The notes beneath the pieces are model-generated. The model did no database searches. It was not told where the DNA came from and worked only from the letters and a program-made list of their open reading frames with translations. Shown here piece by piece: positions 1 through 9,830 of a stretch of 64,000 bases of DNA (position 1 is its first letter; each line of letters opens with the position of its first letter). This stretch comes from Rudaea sp. (GTDB lineage: Bacteria > Pseudomonadota > Gammaproteobacteria > Xanthomonadales > Rhodanobacteraceae): the NCBI GenBank assembly GCA_031291055.1, contig JARLJU010000085.1, forward strand, positions 29,309 to 93,308, read 5' to 3'. The translations under genes and the position numbers were made by a program.

Positions 1-774
<774 letters not shown>

Positions 775-778
775 TCGC

Positions 779-1582
779 TCACTGCTGCGCGGCGCGATAT
801 TCGTCTTTGAGCTGCCGCAACCAGGCGAATCGCGCCACCCGGTCTCGCGCCGGTTCTGCACCGAGTGCCGCGCCACAGGCTTCCCGCAGCGCGGGGGCAT
901 CGACACGCAGGAAGGGATTGGTCGCGCGTTCCTGCGCGAGACTGACGGGCAAGGTCGCTTCGCTGCGCGCGCGCAGCGCCTTTGCCTGAGCGCTGCGTTG
1001 CTGCAGATCGACGTTGTCGGCATCCACGCCCAGCGCAAATGCGCAGTTGGCCACGGTGTACTCATGCCCGCAGCACAAGAGCGTATCGCCGGGCAGCGCC
1101 GCAAGACGATCGAGCGAGGCCAGCATCTGCGCCGGCGTGCCCTCGAACAGGCGCCCGCAGCCGACGCTGAAGAGTGTGTCGCCGGCGAACAGCACGCCCG
1201 CACCGAAATAAGCGATATGGCTTGCGGTGTGGCCTGGTACCGCGATGACTTCAAAATCCGCCTGCGGTGTGGCAAAGTATACTTGTTCACCATCCAAGAC
1301 ATGTCGTGACGCAGCGACGATTCGCGCATCGTGCGGCGCAATGACTTCCATGCCTGGGTAGCGCTCGATCAGAGCGCCGACGCCGCCGACATGATCCGGA
1401 TGATGGTGGGTCAGCAGGATCGCCGCCGGCGTGAGCCGCTCGCCCTGGAGCGTGTCCACTACCGGTGCGGCGTCGCCCGGATCAACGATCAGAGCGCGCC
1501 CACCGGAGTCCGCGAGCAGCCAGATGTAGTTGTCCGTCATGCCGGTCAATGCCGGCACAGGAATCAAGCGGCGGGCGTTCAT
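779..1582 (-). CDS. gloB: Hydroxyacylglutathione hydrolase (glyoxalase II)
   Basis: Hydrolyses S-D-lactoylglutathione to D-lactate and glutathione, the second step of methylglyoxal detoxification in the cytoplasm. The 267 residues match the normal family length. The metallo-beta-lactamase motif THHHPDH at residues 58-64 supplies the binuclear metal ligands. Further ligands sit in GHTASH (about 117), FAGDTLF (about 135) and CGHEYT (about 172). The C-terminal HAGH domain carries the conserved ATNPFLR. The gene converges on asnS, and a separate minus-strand operon lies upstream of it. Confidence 0.95.
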   Translation of the reverse strand: MNARRLIPVPALTGMTDNYIWLLADSGGRALIVDPGDAAPVVDTLQGERLTPAAILLTHHHPDHVGGVGALIERYPGMEVIAPHDARIVAASRHVLDGEQVYFATPQADFEVIAVPGHTASHIAYFGAGVLFAGDTLFSVGCGRLFEGTPAQMLASLDRLAALPGDTLLCCGHEYTVANCAFALGVDADNVDLQQRSAQAKALRARSEATLPVSLAQERATNPFLRVDAPALREACGAALGAEPARDRVARFAWLRQLKDEYRAAQQ

Positions 1583-1615
1583 GCGATTCGTCGAGGTCTA
1601 TCGGCCAGATCGATC

Positions 1616-2386
1616 CTAGTCGGTTTTGCCTTGACCGGCACGGCCTTGCTTCTCTGCCAGTAAGGCCGCAATGATTGGCGGCACCTGCACGGTGGCTGCT
1701 TCGAGGTTCGCGAAAATCTCCGGCAAGCTGATGCTCGCCTCGTCACCGCAGCCAGCAGCCCAGTTGGCGACGAGAGCCAGACAGGCATAGTCGATGCCTA
1801 ACTCGCGTGCGAGCACCGCTTCGGGCATGCCCGTCATGCCGACCAGATCGCAGCCGTCGCGGCGCATGCGCACAATCTCTGCGCGGGTTTCCAGACGCGG
1901 TCCCTGCGTGGCGCCATAGCAGCCGCCATCGACCACGGAAACGCCTTCGCGCCGCGCTGCGGCCAGTAGCGCCGCACGCAGGGCGGCGCTGTAAGGCTCG
2001 GTAAAATCGACATGTTCCACTTTGGCGCCCTCGACATCACTGAAGCTGTCGAAGCGGCCGTGGGTGTAGTCGATGATCTGCTCCGGCACAGCCAGCACGC
2101 GTGGCCCCATGTCGGCACGGATGCCACCGACCGCATTCACTCCAATGATGCGGCGTGCGCCAAGGTCGTACAAAGCGCGGACGTTGGCGCGGTAGTTGAC
2201 CCGGTGAGGCGCCAGCAGGTGAGCCTCGCCATGACGTGCAAGGAAGGCGACGCGCCACCCGTCGAGTTCGCCGCTGACGATCGCGCCCGAGGGCGCGCCG
2301 AATGGCGTAGACACAGTATGCCGTGCCACATTCCGCAGTCCAGGGAATGCATATAATCCGGTGCCACCGATGATCGCCAGATCCAC
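1616..2386 (-). CDS. S-methyl-5'-thioinosine phosphorylase (MTAP/PNP family)
   Basis: Phosphorolyses a 5'-methylthio-nucleoside in methionine/purine salvage. The 256-residue protein opens with the phosphate-binding IIGGTGLYAFPGL and has the family blocks FLARHGEAHLLAPH, VNYRAN, TQGPRLET and VGMTGMPEA. The nearest pattern I recall is the Pseudomonas MTI phosphorylase, rather than true MTA phosphorylase. Substrate choice cannot be proved from sequence. I chose the GTG at 2386, 12 nt after the hpt stop, because GGCGGG precedes it and the frame upstream encodes hpt in another phase. Next to hpt, it would feed hypoxanthine into purine salvage. Confidence 0.88.
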   Translation of the reverse strand: MDLAIIGGTGLYAFPGLRNVARHTVSTPFGAPSGAIVSGELDGWRVAFLARHGEAHLLAPHRVNYRANVRALYDLGARRIIGVNAVGGIRADMGPRVLAVPEQIIDYTHGRFDSFSDVEGAKVEHVDFTEPYSAALRAALLAAARREGVSVVDGGCYGATQGPRLETRAEIVRMRRDGCDLVGMTGMPEAVLARELGIDYACLALVANWAAGCGDEASISLPEIFANLEAATVQVPPIIAALLAEKQGRAGQGKTD

Positions 2387-2397
2387 GACCCGCCTCG

Positions 2398-2955
2398 CTA
2401 GATAGCGTAGATACCAGGCAGATTCCTGCCCTGCTCGTAATAGTCCATTCCAAAGCCGAATACATAGCGATCCGGCACCTGCACGCCGACGAAATCGGCG
2501 TGGATGCCGGGCGCCGTACGATTGTGCATTTTCTCGCACAACACCGCGATGAGCACGCGACGAGCGCCCTGCTCCAGGCAGAAATCCCGGATCGCCTTCA
2601 ACGTATAGCCTTCGTCGAGGATGTCATCGGCAAGCAGCACGGTGCGTCTGCTCATGTCGGCGCGTGGACGCTTGATCCAGGTCAGTTCATGGCCCTGCGT
2701 GCTGTTGCGGTAACGGGTCGCATGCACATAATCGAATTCCAGATCGCCGCCGATGGCCAGCGCGAGCGCACCGGCGAAGATCAGGCCGCCATTCATTACG
2801 CTGAGGAACAACGGCACCTCGCCGTTCAACGCCGTGTCGATCGCGCTGCCCATGGATGCGATCGCGGCTTCGAGCCGCGCGCGATCGTGAATCAGGTCGG
2901 CGATTCTCAGCGCATCGGCCAGTTCCGGGCGTGCGGCGATACTGTCCTTGCTCAT
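2398..2955 (-). CDS. hpt: Hypoxanthine-guanine phosphoribosyltransferase
   Basis: Converts hypoxanthine (and guanine) plus PRPP to IMP/GMP. The 185-residue protein carries the PRPP-binding loop VLLADDILDEGYTL and, near the C-terminus, the flexible region PDRYVFGFGMDYYEQGRNLPGIYAI typical of the group used by Xanthomonads. The start ATG at 2955 overlaps the nagZ stop as ATGA, so translation is probably coupled. Downstream is the thioinosine phosphorylase, whose product hypoxanthine is this enzyme's substrate. The pair therefore forms a two-step salvage route. Confidence 0.93.
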   Translation of the reverse strand: MSKDSIAARPELADALRIADLIHDRARLEAAIASMGSAIDTALNGEVPLFLSVMNGGLIFAGALALAIGGDLEFDYVHATRYRNSTQGHELTWIKRPRADMSRRTVLLADDILDEGYTLKAIRDFCLEQGARRVLIAVLCEKMHNRTAPGIHADFVGVQVPDRYVFGFGMDYYEQGRNLPGIYAI

Positions 2956-3968
2956 GCGACTGCAGTGTCTTCGGCGAGAGCGGTGACGCGTGCGATAAAA
3001 CGATCGCGCTGCGGGTTGTCGAGCAGCGCCAGCCAGTCCGATCCCAGGGTTCCGCACAAGCCTGCGAGCTTGCCCGGATCGCAGGGCGCGCTATCGTGTT
3101 GCGAAAGCAGCGCCTCCGGCACGACCTCGGGCTTGCACACGAGAACCAGATCGCAACCGGCGTCACGATGAGCGGCGATGCGCGCGCCGATTCCACCGGC
3201 GCTTTCCGCCGCGGCCATGCTGATGTCATCGCTGAAGACGACGCCGCGAAATCCGTACTCGCCGCGCAGAATGTGCTTGATCCACACCTGCGAATATCCG
3301 GCTGGCAACAGGTCGACCGTCGGATAAGCGACATGCGCCATCATCACCGCTTCGGCACCGGCGGCGATGGCGTCGGCGAAGGGCAACAGATCGCGGGCGC
3401 GCAATTGATCCAGCGTGCGCGGGTCGGCGGCATTGTCGACATGCGTATCCTCGACCACGGTACCGTGCCCGGGAAAATGCTTGACCGTCGCCGCCATGCC
3501 GCCCAGACGCATGCCGCGCATATAGGCCAGCCCCAGTTCGGACACCACGTGCGGTTCGGTGTGGAATGCACGTTCACCGATTGCGCGGTTGCCGAGCTTC
3601 AGATCAAGCACCGGCGCAAAGCTCAGATCGATGTCGATCGCGCGCATTTCCGTCGCCATGAGCCAGGCGTGTTCCTCGGCCAGCGCCAGCGCCAGGCGCG
3701 GCTCGCGATCGTGGCAGGCACCGAGACGCGACAGCGCGGGCAGGCGCGTGAAGCCATCGCGGAAGCGCTGCACCGGGCCACCTTCCTGATCCACGCAGAT
3801 AAGGAACGGGCCCTTGCGTAACTCGCGCATCTGGGCAACGAGCTCGGTGATCTGCGCACGCGACACGAAATTGCGCGCGAACAGGATCACCCCGCTGACG
3901 GCGGGTGCGACAATCCAGTCGCGTTCGCGCGCATCCAGTTGTGTGCCTTGTACGCCGACGATCAGCAT
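2952..3968 (-). CDS. nagZ: Beta-N-acetylhexosaminidase (GH3), cell-wall recycling
   Basis: Removes GlcNAc from anhydro-muropeptides in the cytoplasm during peptidoglycan recycling. The 338 residues fit the short single-domain GH3 NagZ type. The signature KHFPGHG is at residues 163-169, with VDQEGGPVQRF at about 60 and the catalytic-aspartate region FSDDISM near 245. The first in-frame ATG next to the conserved N-terminus (MLIVGVQGTQL) is at 3968. The stop overlaps the hpt start. No signal peptide is present, as expected. Confidence 0.95.
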   Translation of the reverse strand: MLIVGVQGTQLDARERDWIVAPAVSGVILFARNFVSRAQITELVAQMRELRKGPFLICVDQEGGPVQRFRDGFTRLPALSRLGACHDREPRLALALAEEHAWLMATEMRAIDIDLSFAPVLDLKLGNRAIGERAFHTEPHVVSELGLAYMRGMRLGGMAATVKHFPGHGTVVEDTHVDNAADPRTLDQLRARDLLPFADAIAAGAEAVMMAHVAYPTVDLLPAGYSQVWIKHILRGEYGFRGVVFSDDISMAAAESAGGIGARIAAHRDAGCDLVLVCKPEVVPEALLSQHDSAPCDPGKLAGLCGTLGSDWLALLDNPQRDRFIARVTALAEDTAVA

Positions 3969-4018
3969 GTTTCGCGATCCTGGATGAAACCGTCGGGCAT
4001 TGTAGCAATCCGCAGCAG

Positions 4019-5317
4019 TCAGTCGCGCTCGAAAAGCGCGATTGACTCGACGTGTGCCGTGTGCGGGAACATGTCCATGACGCCGGCGCTGGCCAGGGCA
4101 AAGCCATGCTGCTGCACGAGAATGCCTGCATCGCGCGCCAGCGAACCGGGATGACAGGCGACGTAGACCACGCGCCGTACGCCACGCTTCGGCAGATATT
4201 CCAGCACCGCCGCCGCGCCGCTGCGTGGCGGGTCCAGCAGCAGCAGGTCGTAGCTGGCCTTCGCCCACGGCGTGGCGCGCTGGTCGGCTGCAAGGTCCGC
4301 GCTGAAGAAATCCGCGTTGGCGACATTGTTGCGCCGCGCATTTTCGACGGCGCGACGCACCAGGCCGGCTTCGCCTTCCACGCCCGTGACATGCGCGGCG
4401 CGGCGTGCCAGTGGCAGAGTGAAATTTCCCAGGCCGCAGAACAGATCGAGCACGCGGTCAGTCGGTTGCGGATCAAGCAGCGCTAGGGCATGGTCGATCA
4501 TCCGCCGATTCATGCCCGCATTGACCTGGATGAAATCCAGCGGCTGGAAGTCCAGCTCGACGTCGTACGCGGGCAGACGGAAACTCAGGTGCGCGTCCAG
4601 CGGCCACAACGCTGCGACACTGTCGTTGCCGCCAGGCTGCAGATAGATCCCGAGTCGCTGCGCCTTGCCGAATGCCACAAGTGCATCGCGATCATGCGGC
4701 GACAGCGGCTGCAGATGGCGGAAGATCAGCGCAACCAGATCGTCGCCCGCCGCGACCTCAATCTGCGGAATATCACGCTTGCCGTCGAGCGACTCGATCA
4801 TCGCCGTGATCGCCTCGATGCATTCGCCAACCGCCGGATGCAGTACCTCGCAACGCTGGATATCGGCGACATAGCGGCCGTTGCTTTCGCGAAAGCCCAC
4901 CAGCACGCGCCCTTTCTTCTCGACGAACTTGACGCTCAGACGCGCCTTGCGCCGGTAACCCCAGGGCGAATCCGTCAGCGGTGCGAGCACGTTCGCAGGC
5001 GTTACCTTGCCGATGCGTTCGAGGTTTTCCAGCAGCACGCGCTGTTTGGCGCTGATCTGCGCCCCGGCATCCAGATGCTGCAAGGCGCAGCCTCCGCATA
5101 CGCCGAAATGCGCGCAGCGCGGCGTTACCCGATCCGGCGAGGGACGCAGGATCTCCTCGACCGCCGCCTCGTCATAGTGCCGATGCTTGCCGGTGAAGCG
5201 CAGACGCACGCGTTCGCCGGCCAGGGCCCCGGCAACGAATATCGCCTTGCCGTTGACATGCGCGACACCGCGGCCGTCGTGGGAAAGATCGGTGATGTCG
5301 GCTTCGATGATGGTCAT
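4019..5317 (-). CDS. rlmD: 23S rRNA (uracil-1939-C5)-methyltransferase
   Basis: Methylates U1939 of 23S rRNA with S-adenosylmethionine. The 432-residue protein has an N-terminal TRAM domain (residues 1-60) and cysteines C68, C74 and C77 plus the later cysteine in QRCEVLHP, which would hold the 4Fe-4S cluster of the RumA family. The SAM fold follows with DLFCGLGNFTLPLA, then LLLDPPRSG, and the catalytic cysteine lies in VACHPGSLARD. The family ending HTAHVESIALFERD is intact. It starts 138 nt from the divergent receiver gene and lies 50 nt upstream of nagZ on the same strand. Confidence 0.95.
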   Translation of the reverse strand: MTIIEADITDLSHDGRGVAHVNGKAIFVAGALAGERVRLRFTGKHRHYDEAAVEEILRPSPDRVTPRCAHFGVCGGCALQHLDAGAQISAKQRVLLENLERIGKVTPANVLAPLTDSPWGYRRKARLSVKFVEKKGRVLVGFRESNGRYVADIQRCEVLHPAVGECIEAITAMIESLDGKRDIPQIEVAAGDDLVALIFRHLQPLSPHDRDALVAFGKAQRLGIYLQPGGNDSVAALWPLDAHLSFRLPAYDVELDFQPLDFIQVNAGMNRRMIDHALALLDPQPTDRVLDLFCGLGNFTLPLARRAAHVTGVEGEAGLVRRAVENARRNNVANADFFSADLAADQRATPWAKASYDLLLLDPPRSGAAAVLEYLPKRGVRRVVYVACHPGSLARDAGILVQQHGFALASAGVMDMFPHTAHVESIALFERD

Positions 5318-5455
5318 GCGTGCTCTGTCCACCCGCGATGATGCGCGGGCCTTGCTGCAAAGGAAACCGGGATTGCGACGTGTACGGCGCAGGCGAAGCG
5401 AAATGATAGCAGGCAGCGGATTGACGATGCGCGGCGGTAGCGCCATTCTGCGCGC

Positions 5456-6265
5456 GTGAGCAGCCATAGCCTCAAACCGCACGTGCTGATTGCCGACGAT
5501 GATCCGGTCAGCTTGCGTTTTCTCGCCGCGGCTCTCGCACAACTGGGCTGCGAGGTCGCCACGGTCGCTGACGGCAAGCGCGCACTGACCAAGGCGCGCG
5601 CAAACCGGTTCAACCTGCTGCTGCTTGACCGCTGCATGCCGGATCTCGGCGGCGCCGAGTTGCTCGCTGCCATGCGCGCAGACGGCATCCAGGCCGTCGC
5701 CATCGCCACCAGTGCCGAGGTCGATGCGGCCGCCGCTGAGCGTCTGCGCAGCGCGGGCTTCGTCGATATCCTCGAAAAACCGGCCACACTGACGCAAGTG
5801 CAACGCGCAATGAGTCCACATTTGCACTTTTCCCCGACACCCGCTGCCAGTACGGTCATGGCGGCACCGGTCACCGTGCTCGACGATGGACCTGCATTGG
5901 CAACCATTGGTGGCGATGCCACGGTATTGCGTGCACTGCGTGAGTTGCTCGCGCAGGAACTGGCGATTCTGTTGACGGAGCTGGCAAATATCGAGCCGCG
6001 CGCCAATGCCTCAGCCTTGCGCGAACGCCTGCATCGTCTGCGTGCATCCTGCGGATTTTGCGGCGCAACGGCGCTGGCCGAAACCGCGATAAGGCTGGAT
6101 GTCTGTCTGCGTGACGACGCCGGGAACATGCGCCCGGCGCTCGAAGACTTTCTCCATTCGTGCCGCGCAACACAGGCCGCCCTGGCGGATCAGGCATCCA
6201 TTGGCGCAGGCACCGGCACTTCCTCAAGCATTCCCCAGGCGCGCAAACCGGCACCTTCAAGGTGA
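5456..6265 (+). CDS. Receiver-Hpt fusion response regulator
   Basis: A stand-alone phosphorelay protein of 269 residues without a DNA-binding or enzymatic output domain. The N-terminal receiver looks active: acidic residues D14-D16, phospho-acceptor D58 (LLLLDRCMPD), T85 and K108 (LEKP). After an Ala/Pro linker, residues 145-245 look like an Hpt domain. The sequence LHRLRASCGFCGA matches the HxLKGxxxxxGA signature, with H193 as the likely phospho-histidine. Translation probably starts at GTG 5456. The last 76 nt overlap the convergent recO gene. It probably passes phosphate between a hybrid kinase and another regulator; no cognate kinase is in the window. Confidence 0.82.
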   Translation: MSSHSLKPHVLIADDDPVSLRFLAAALAQLGCEVATVADGKRALTKARANRFNLLLLDRCMPDLGGAELLAAMRADGIQAVAIATSAEVDAAAAERLRSAGFVDILEKPATLTQVQRAMSPHLHFSPTPAASTVMAAPVTVLDDGPALATIGGDATVLRALRELLAQELAILLTELANIEPRANASALRERLHRLRASCGFCGATALAETAIRLDVCLRDDAGNMRPALEDFLHSCRATQAALADQASIGAGTGTSSSIPQARKPAPSR

Positions 6266-6915
6266 TGGGCGATCAGGGCACGCAGCAGGCGACGCAGGGT
6301 TGCAAGATCGTCGGCGTCCGGCATCTGATCGTGTGCCAGCGCGAGCAAGGCCGTACCGCGCAGCTTCAGACCGTCGTCGTTGCCGCGCCATGGCACCGGC
6401 CCGAACTCGTGCCGATAGCCATAGCTGTGCTGCGGGTCGAGCGTCGCGCCGCTCTCGGCCTCGGCTTCCAGCAACAGGCCATAACCCAGGTGCGTGAGCA
6501 GATCGCGTTCGAAACGGCGCAGGGTCCATGCGGGCGGGTCCCCGCGCGCGAGACGACCGAGTGTCTCCACATAGTCGGCAAACAACGGCGGGTGCGGATC
6601 GTGGCGCTGGGTCATGCGCGCGACAAGCTCATTCAGGTACAGCGCGCACAGCAGAGCCTCGCCGGCAAGCACGATCGGCGTACCGGCTGCCTCGATCGCA
6701 GTCAACGTGGCAAGGTCGCCGCGCCCGCTCCAGCTCATGAGTACCGGCGTCAACGGCTGCAGCAACGCGCGCGGCGTACGCGCTTTTTCCCGGCGCATGC
6801 CACGCGCCACCAGGGCGACACGGCCGTGATCGCGGCTCATGCATTCCAGCAGCAACGAGGTTTCACGATAGGCGCGGCCGTGCAGGACAAAACCGGGCTG
6901 CTGTTCGACGCGCAT
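6190..6915 (-). CDS. recO: DNA repair protein RecO
   Basis: Recombination mediator that helps load RecA on SSB-coated single-stranded DNA. The 241 residues begin with the OB-fold segment (GFVLHGRAYRETSLLLECMSRDHGRVALVARG), followed by the helical C-terminal domain with LNELVARM. It closes the lepA-lepB-DUF4845-rnc-era-recO run. Its ATG overlaps the era stop as TGATG. The 3' end runs 76 nt into the coding region of the opposing receiver-Hpt gene. The usual zinc cysteines of some RecO families are not seen. Confidence 0.92.
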   Translation of the reverse strand: MRVEQQPGFVLHGRAYRETSLLLECMSRDHGRVALVARGMRREKARTPRALLQPLTPVLMSWSGRGDLATLTAIEAAGTPIVLAGEALLCALYLNELVARMTQRHDPHPPLFADYVETLGRLARGDPPAWTLRRFERDLLTHLGYGLLLEAEAESGATLDPQHSYGYRHEFGPVPWRGNDDGLKLRGTALLALAHDQMPDADDLATLRRLLRALIAHHLEGAGLRAWGMLEEVPVPAPMDA

Positions 6916-7835
6916 CAATCGGAATAACCAAAACGGCGCAGCGAAGCTTCGTCGTCCGACCAGTTCTCGCGGACCTTGACCCACAGCTTGAGGAATACGC
7001 GCCGTTCGAACACCTGCTCCATCGCGCGCCGCGCCGCGCTGCCGATGATCTTGAGCTGGGCGCCGCCGGCACCGATGACAATGGCCTTCTGGCCCTCGCG
7101 CTCGACCCAGATCGTTGCCGTTATCTCGGCGCGCTTTTCGCCCTCGCGGAAATCTTCGATTTCCACGGTCGTCGCGTACGGCAATTCCTGCGCCAGACGC
7201 AGCATCAGTTGTTCGCGCACCAGCTCCGCGGCGAGAAAACGTTCGCTGCGATCGGTCAGCTCATCCTCGGCGAACACCGCTGGCGCATTCGGCAGATGTC
7301 CGAGTATGCCCCGCTCCAATTCGGCCAGGCCGTCGCGACGCCGGGCCGAAACCAGGAACACGCCATCATAGGAGTGGGTTTCGGCAATTTTCGCAATGAA
7401 CGGCAAAAGCGCTTTTTTATCTTTTTGCGCATCGATCTTGTTCAGTGCCAGCAGGCGCGGTCGCCCTGAATCACTCAACGCCTTCCATACGAGTTCGTCC
7501 TCGCCGTTCCAGCGTCCGGCCTCGATCACCTGCACGGCAACGTCGGCCTCGCCGATCGCCTGGCGTGCGGCACGATTGAGTTGGCGGTTGATCGCTCGGC
7601 CGCCGTCGCTATGCAGGCCCGGCGTATCCAGGAACAGGATCTGGCCTTGCGGCCGGGTAAGGATACCCAGAATGCGATGGCGGGTCGTCTGTGGCTTGGG
7701 GCCGACGATACTCAGACGCGAACCGATCAGGGTGTTGAGCAAGGTCGACTTGCCCACATTCGGGCGTCCGACCAGTGCCGCAGTGCCACAGCGGTGGGCC
7801 TCCGGAAGCACCGGCTCAGAGGGCTGCTCTGACAC
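6915..7835 (-). CDS. era: GTPase Era
   Basis: Essential GTPase that binds the 3' end of 16S rRNA and assists 30S assembly. The 306 residues contain G1 GRPNVGKSTLLN near residue 24, the switch region TRHRILGI, G3 DTPGLH and G4 NKID. The C-terminal KH domain has ATTVEIEDFREGEKRAEITATIWVEREGQK and KIIGSAARRAMEQ. The start overlaps the end of rnc by 20 nt and the stop overlaps the recO ATG, so all three are co-translated. Confidence 0.97.
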   Translation of the reverse strand: MSEQPSEPVLPEAHRCGTAALVGRPNVGKSTLLNTLIGSRLSIVGPKPQTTRHRILGILTRPQGQILFLDTPGLHSDGGRAINRQLNRAARQAIGEADVAVQVIEAGRWNGEDELVWKALSDSGRPRLLALNKIDAQKDKKALLPFIAKIAETHSYDGVFLVSARRRDGLAELERGILGHLPNAPAVFAEDELTDRSERFLAAELVREQLMLRLAQELPYATTVEIEDFREGEKRAEITATIWVEREGQKAIVIGAGGAQLKIIGSAARRAMEQVFERRVFLKLWVKVRENWSDDEASLRRFGYSD

Positions 7836-8493
7836 TTTCCGTCCGCGATTGAGCCTGGGCCAGCGCTACCGTGGCCGCCGCCTGTTCCGCGGCGCGCCGG
7901 CTGCTGCCGCGCCCCTGCGCACGCACGTCGAGTTCGGCGATCACGCAATCAACATCGAATATCCTGGCATGGTCGGCGCCGCTGGAAGCAACGAGTTCGT
8001 AGACCGGGAGCGCCATTCCCCGTGCCTGCAGCAGTTCCTGCAGACGCGTCTTGGCGTCCTTGTCGTCGTTGAGTGCCGCGTTGCCGATGCGCTGATCGAA
8101 CAGATCGCGCACGCTGGCGCGACAGGCCTGCCAGCCGCCATCGAGATAGACCGCCGCGATCAGCGCTTCGAAGGCGTCGGCGAGTATCGAATCGCGCCGG
8201 AAGCCGCCGCTCTTGAGCTCGCCGCTACCCAGCCGCAACTGGTCGCCCAGCTCCAGTTCCCGCGAGAGCCCAGCCAGCGCAGGCTCGCTGACCAGACGCG
8301 ATCGCAATCGCGTCAGTTCGCCCTCGTCGGCCTTGGGGAAGCGCTCGTAAAGCATTTCGGCGACGAACATGTTTACCAGCGCATCGCCGAAGAACTCAAG
8401 GCGCTCATTGTTGTGCGCGCCGACGCTGCGATGACTCAGCGCACGCTCGCGCAGGGCCGGGTCACGAAAAACGTAGGCGAGTCCGTTGCTCAA
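7816..8493 (-). CDS. rnc: Ribonuclease III
   Basis: Double-strand-specific endoribonuclease that processes rRNA precursors and structured mRNAs. The 225-residue protein has the RNase III signature NERLEFFGDALVN (about residues 28-40), with catalytic acidic residues there and in DAFEALIAAVYLDGG. A C-terminal double-stranded RNA-binding domain follows (LQELLQARGMALPVY ... GSSRRAAEQAAA). It overlaps era by 20 nt and starts 3 nt after the DUF4845 stop. Confidence 0.97.
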   Translation of the reverse strand: MSNGLAYVFRDPALRERALSHRSVGAHNNERLEFFGDALVNMFVAEMLYERFPKADEGELTRLRSRLVSEPALAGLSRELELGDQLRLGSGELKSGGFRRDSILADAFEALIAAVYLDGGWQACRASVRDLFDQRIGNAALNDDKDAKTRLQELLQARGMALPVYELVASSGADHARIFDVDCVIAELDVRAQGRGSSRRAAEQAAATVALAQAQSRTESVRAAL

Positions 8494-8496
8494 GGA

Positions 8497-8886
8497 TCAG
8501 GGGGTGGCGCCGCGCGTCAGATCGACCGTCTTGTCGAAATGCACGAGCAGATCGACGTTGTAGATGAATGGAAGATCCCGATCGTAGGCGATGCGCAGGC
8601 TGTGCGTACCATTCTGCGTGAGCAGCTGGATGGCCTGCCGGGGGACATCTTTCTCGTCCACGTACTGCAAATCGAACTGCACGTTCAGCTTGTTGCGGAT
8701 CTCTTCGACCGAAGCGTTCTCAATGCCCGCTTCGCCCTGCAGCAGCTTCATTGATTTCACGACCCCGAAGTATTCCGTATAGGCGGGAATCAGCTTCATG
8801 GCGGCGTAGGCAAAAAAGCCCAGTACGCCGAGCAGAATCGCAAAGCCGATCATGGTGATGCCTTTTTGCGTAACATGCGTGCGCAT
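8497..8886 (-). CDS. DUF4845 membrane-anchored protein
   Basis: A 129-residue protein with one N-terminal membrane segment (about residues 12-32, MIGFAILLGVLGFFAYAAMKLIP) and a soluble domain that probably faces the periplasm. The family (DUF4845) is regularly found between lepB and rnc in gamma- and betaproteobacteria, and the position here matches. Its function is unknown. The first ATG (8886) gives a short basic leader before the membrane helix. An internal ATG at MIGFAILL would also work. Confidence 0.85.
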   Translation of the reverse strand: MRTHVTQKGITMIGFAILLGVLGFFAYAAMKLIPAYTEYFGVVKSMKLLQGEAGIENASVEEIRNKLNVQFDLQYVDEKDVPRQAIQLLTQNGTHSLRIAYDRDLPFIYNVDLLVHFDKTVDLTRGATP

Positions 8887-8894
8887 AGTCGCCC

Positions 8895-9743
8895 CTATTT
8901 GATCAAGGTTCCGAGCCGTTTGAAATCGATGCCACCATCCCAGTTCATCCAGATGACGAAGGCCCTGCCGACCAGGTTCTCTTCCGGCACGAACCCCCAG
9001 TAGCGGCTGTCCTCGCTATTGTCGCGATTATCCCCCATCGCGAAATAGTGTCCAGCCGGCACCTGCCAGGTGCCTTCGCGGCCGGGCACCAGCATGCTCG
9101 ATTGCAGCAGCTGGTGCTCGGCGCCTGGCAGCATTTCCTCGCGGATTTCGGCGCCGGCCATGCGCCTGCCTTCGTTGCCGCTGCCGACAAACGGGCCTAT
9201 ATAGGTTTGCGGAATCTCCTTGCCGTTCACGTACAGCGTCTTGTTGCGATAGGAGATTTCATCGCCCGGCAAGCCGATGACGCGCTTGATGTAGTCCTCG
9301 CCCTGCTTCTTCGGATCGTGATCGGGATTCGGATAGCGGAACACGAACACATCGCCACGTTGCGGCTCGCCGATCGGCACGATCTTGGTGCCCAGCACGG
9401 GCAGGCGCAGTCCGTAGGTGAATTTGTTCACGAGGATGAAATCCCCGACCAGCAGGGTCGGCATCATGGACCCGGAAGGAATCTTGAACGGTTCGGCAAT
9501 GAACGAACGGAACAGCAATACGATCAGGATTACCGGAAAGAACGAGCGCGCATACTCGATGACGATTGGTTCGCGCAGGGCCTCCTGTGTGCGTTGCTGG
9601 CGTTCGACTTCGCTGCCGCCGGCGTCGGCCAGCGCCTGCGCGCGCGCCCTCCGCCCGCGCTGCAGGAACAACCAGTCAAGCAACCAGATGATGCCGGTAA
9701 CGAAGGTCAATACGACCAGCAGAAGTGCAAAATCAAAATCCAT
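8895..9743 (-). CDS. lepB: Signal peptidase I
   Basis: Inner-membrane serine protease that removes signal peptides from exported proteins. The 282 residues include a first membrane helix (residues 6-27), a cytoplasmic stretch with basic and acidic residues, and a second helix (about 73-90). The periplasmic catalytic domain has the nucleophile serine in PSGSMMPTLLVGD, the general-base lysine in DYIKRVIGLPGD, and the family box GDNRDNSEDSRYWGFV. It lies between lepA and the DUF4845 gene, 8 nt from the latter. Confidence 0.97.
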   Translation of the reverse strand: MDFDFALLLVVLTFVTGIIWLLDWLFLQRGRRARAQALADAGGSEVERQQRTQEALREPIVIEYARSFFPVILIVLLFRSFIAEPFKIPSGSMMPTLLVGDFILVNKFTYGLRLPVLGTKIVPIGEPQRGDVFVFRYPNPDHDPKKQGEDYIKRVIGLPGDEISYRNKTLYVNGKEIPQTYIGPFVGSGNEGRRMAGAEIREEMLPGAEHQLLQSSMLVPGREGTWQVPAGHYFAMGDNRDNSEDSRYWGFVPEENLVGRAFVIWMNWDGGIDFKRLGTLIK

Positions 9744-9830
9744 CTATGGCTCCTTCGAAACCGGGGTCCGGCAATCGGCAATCGTAACTTCGGCTCTGGC
9801 GATTCCCCACTGCATACTTCACGCTCCCGG

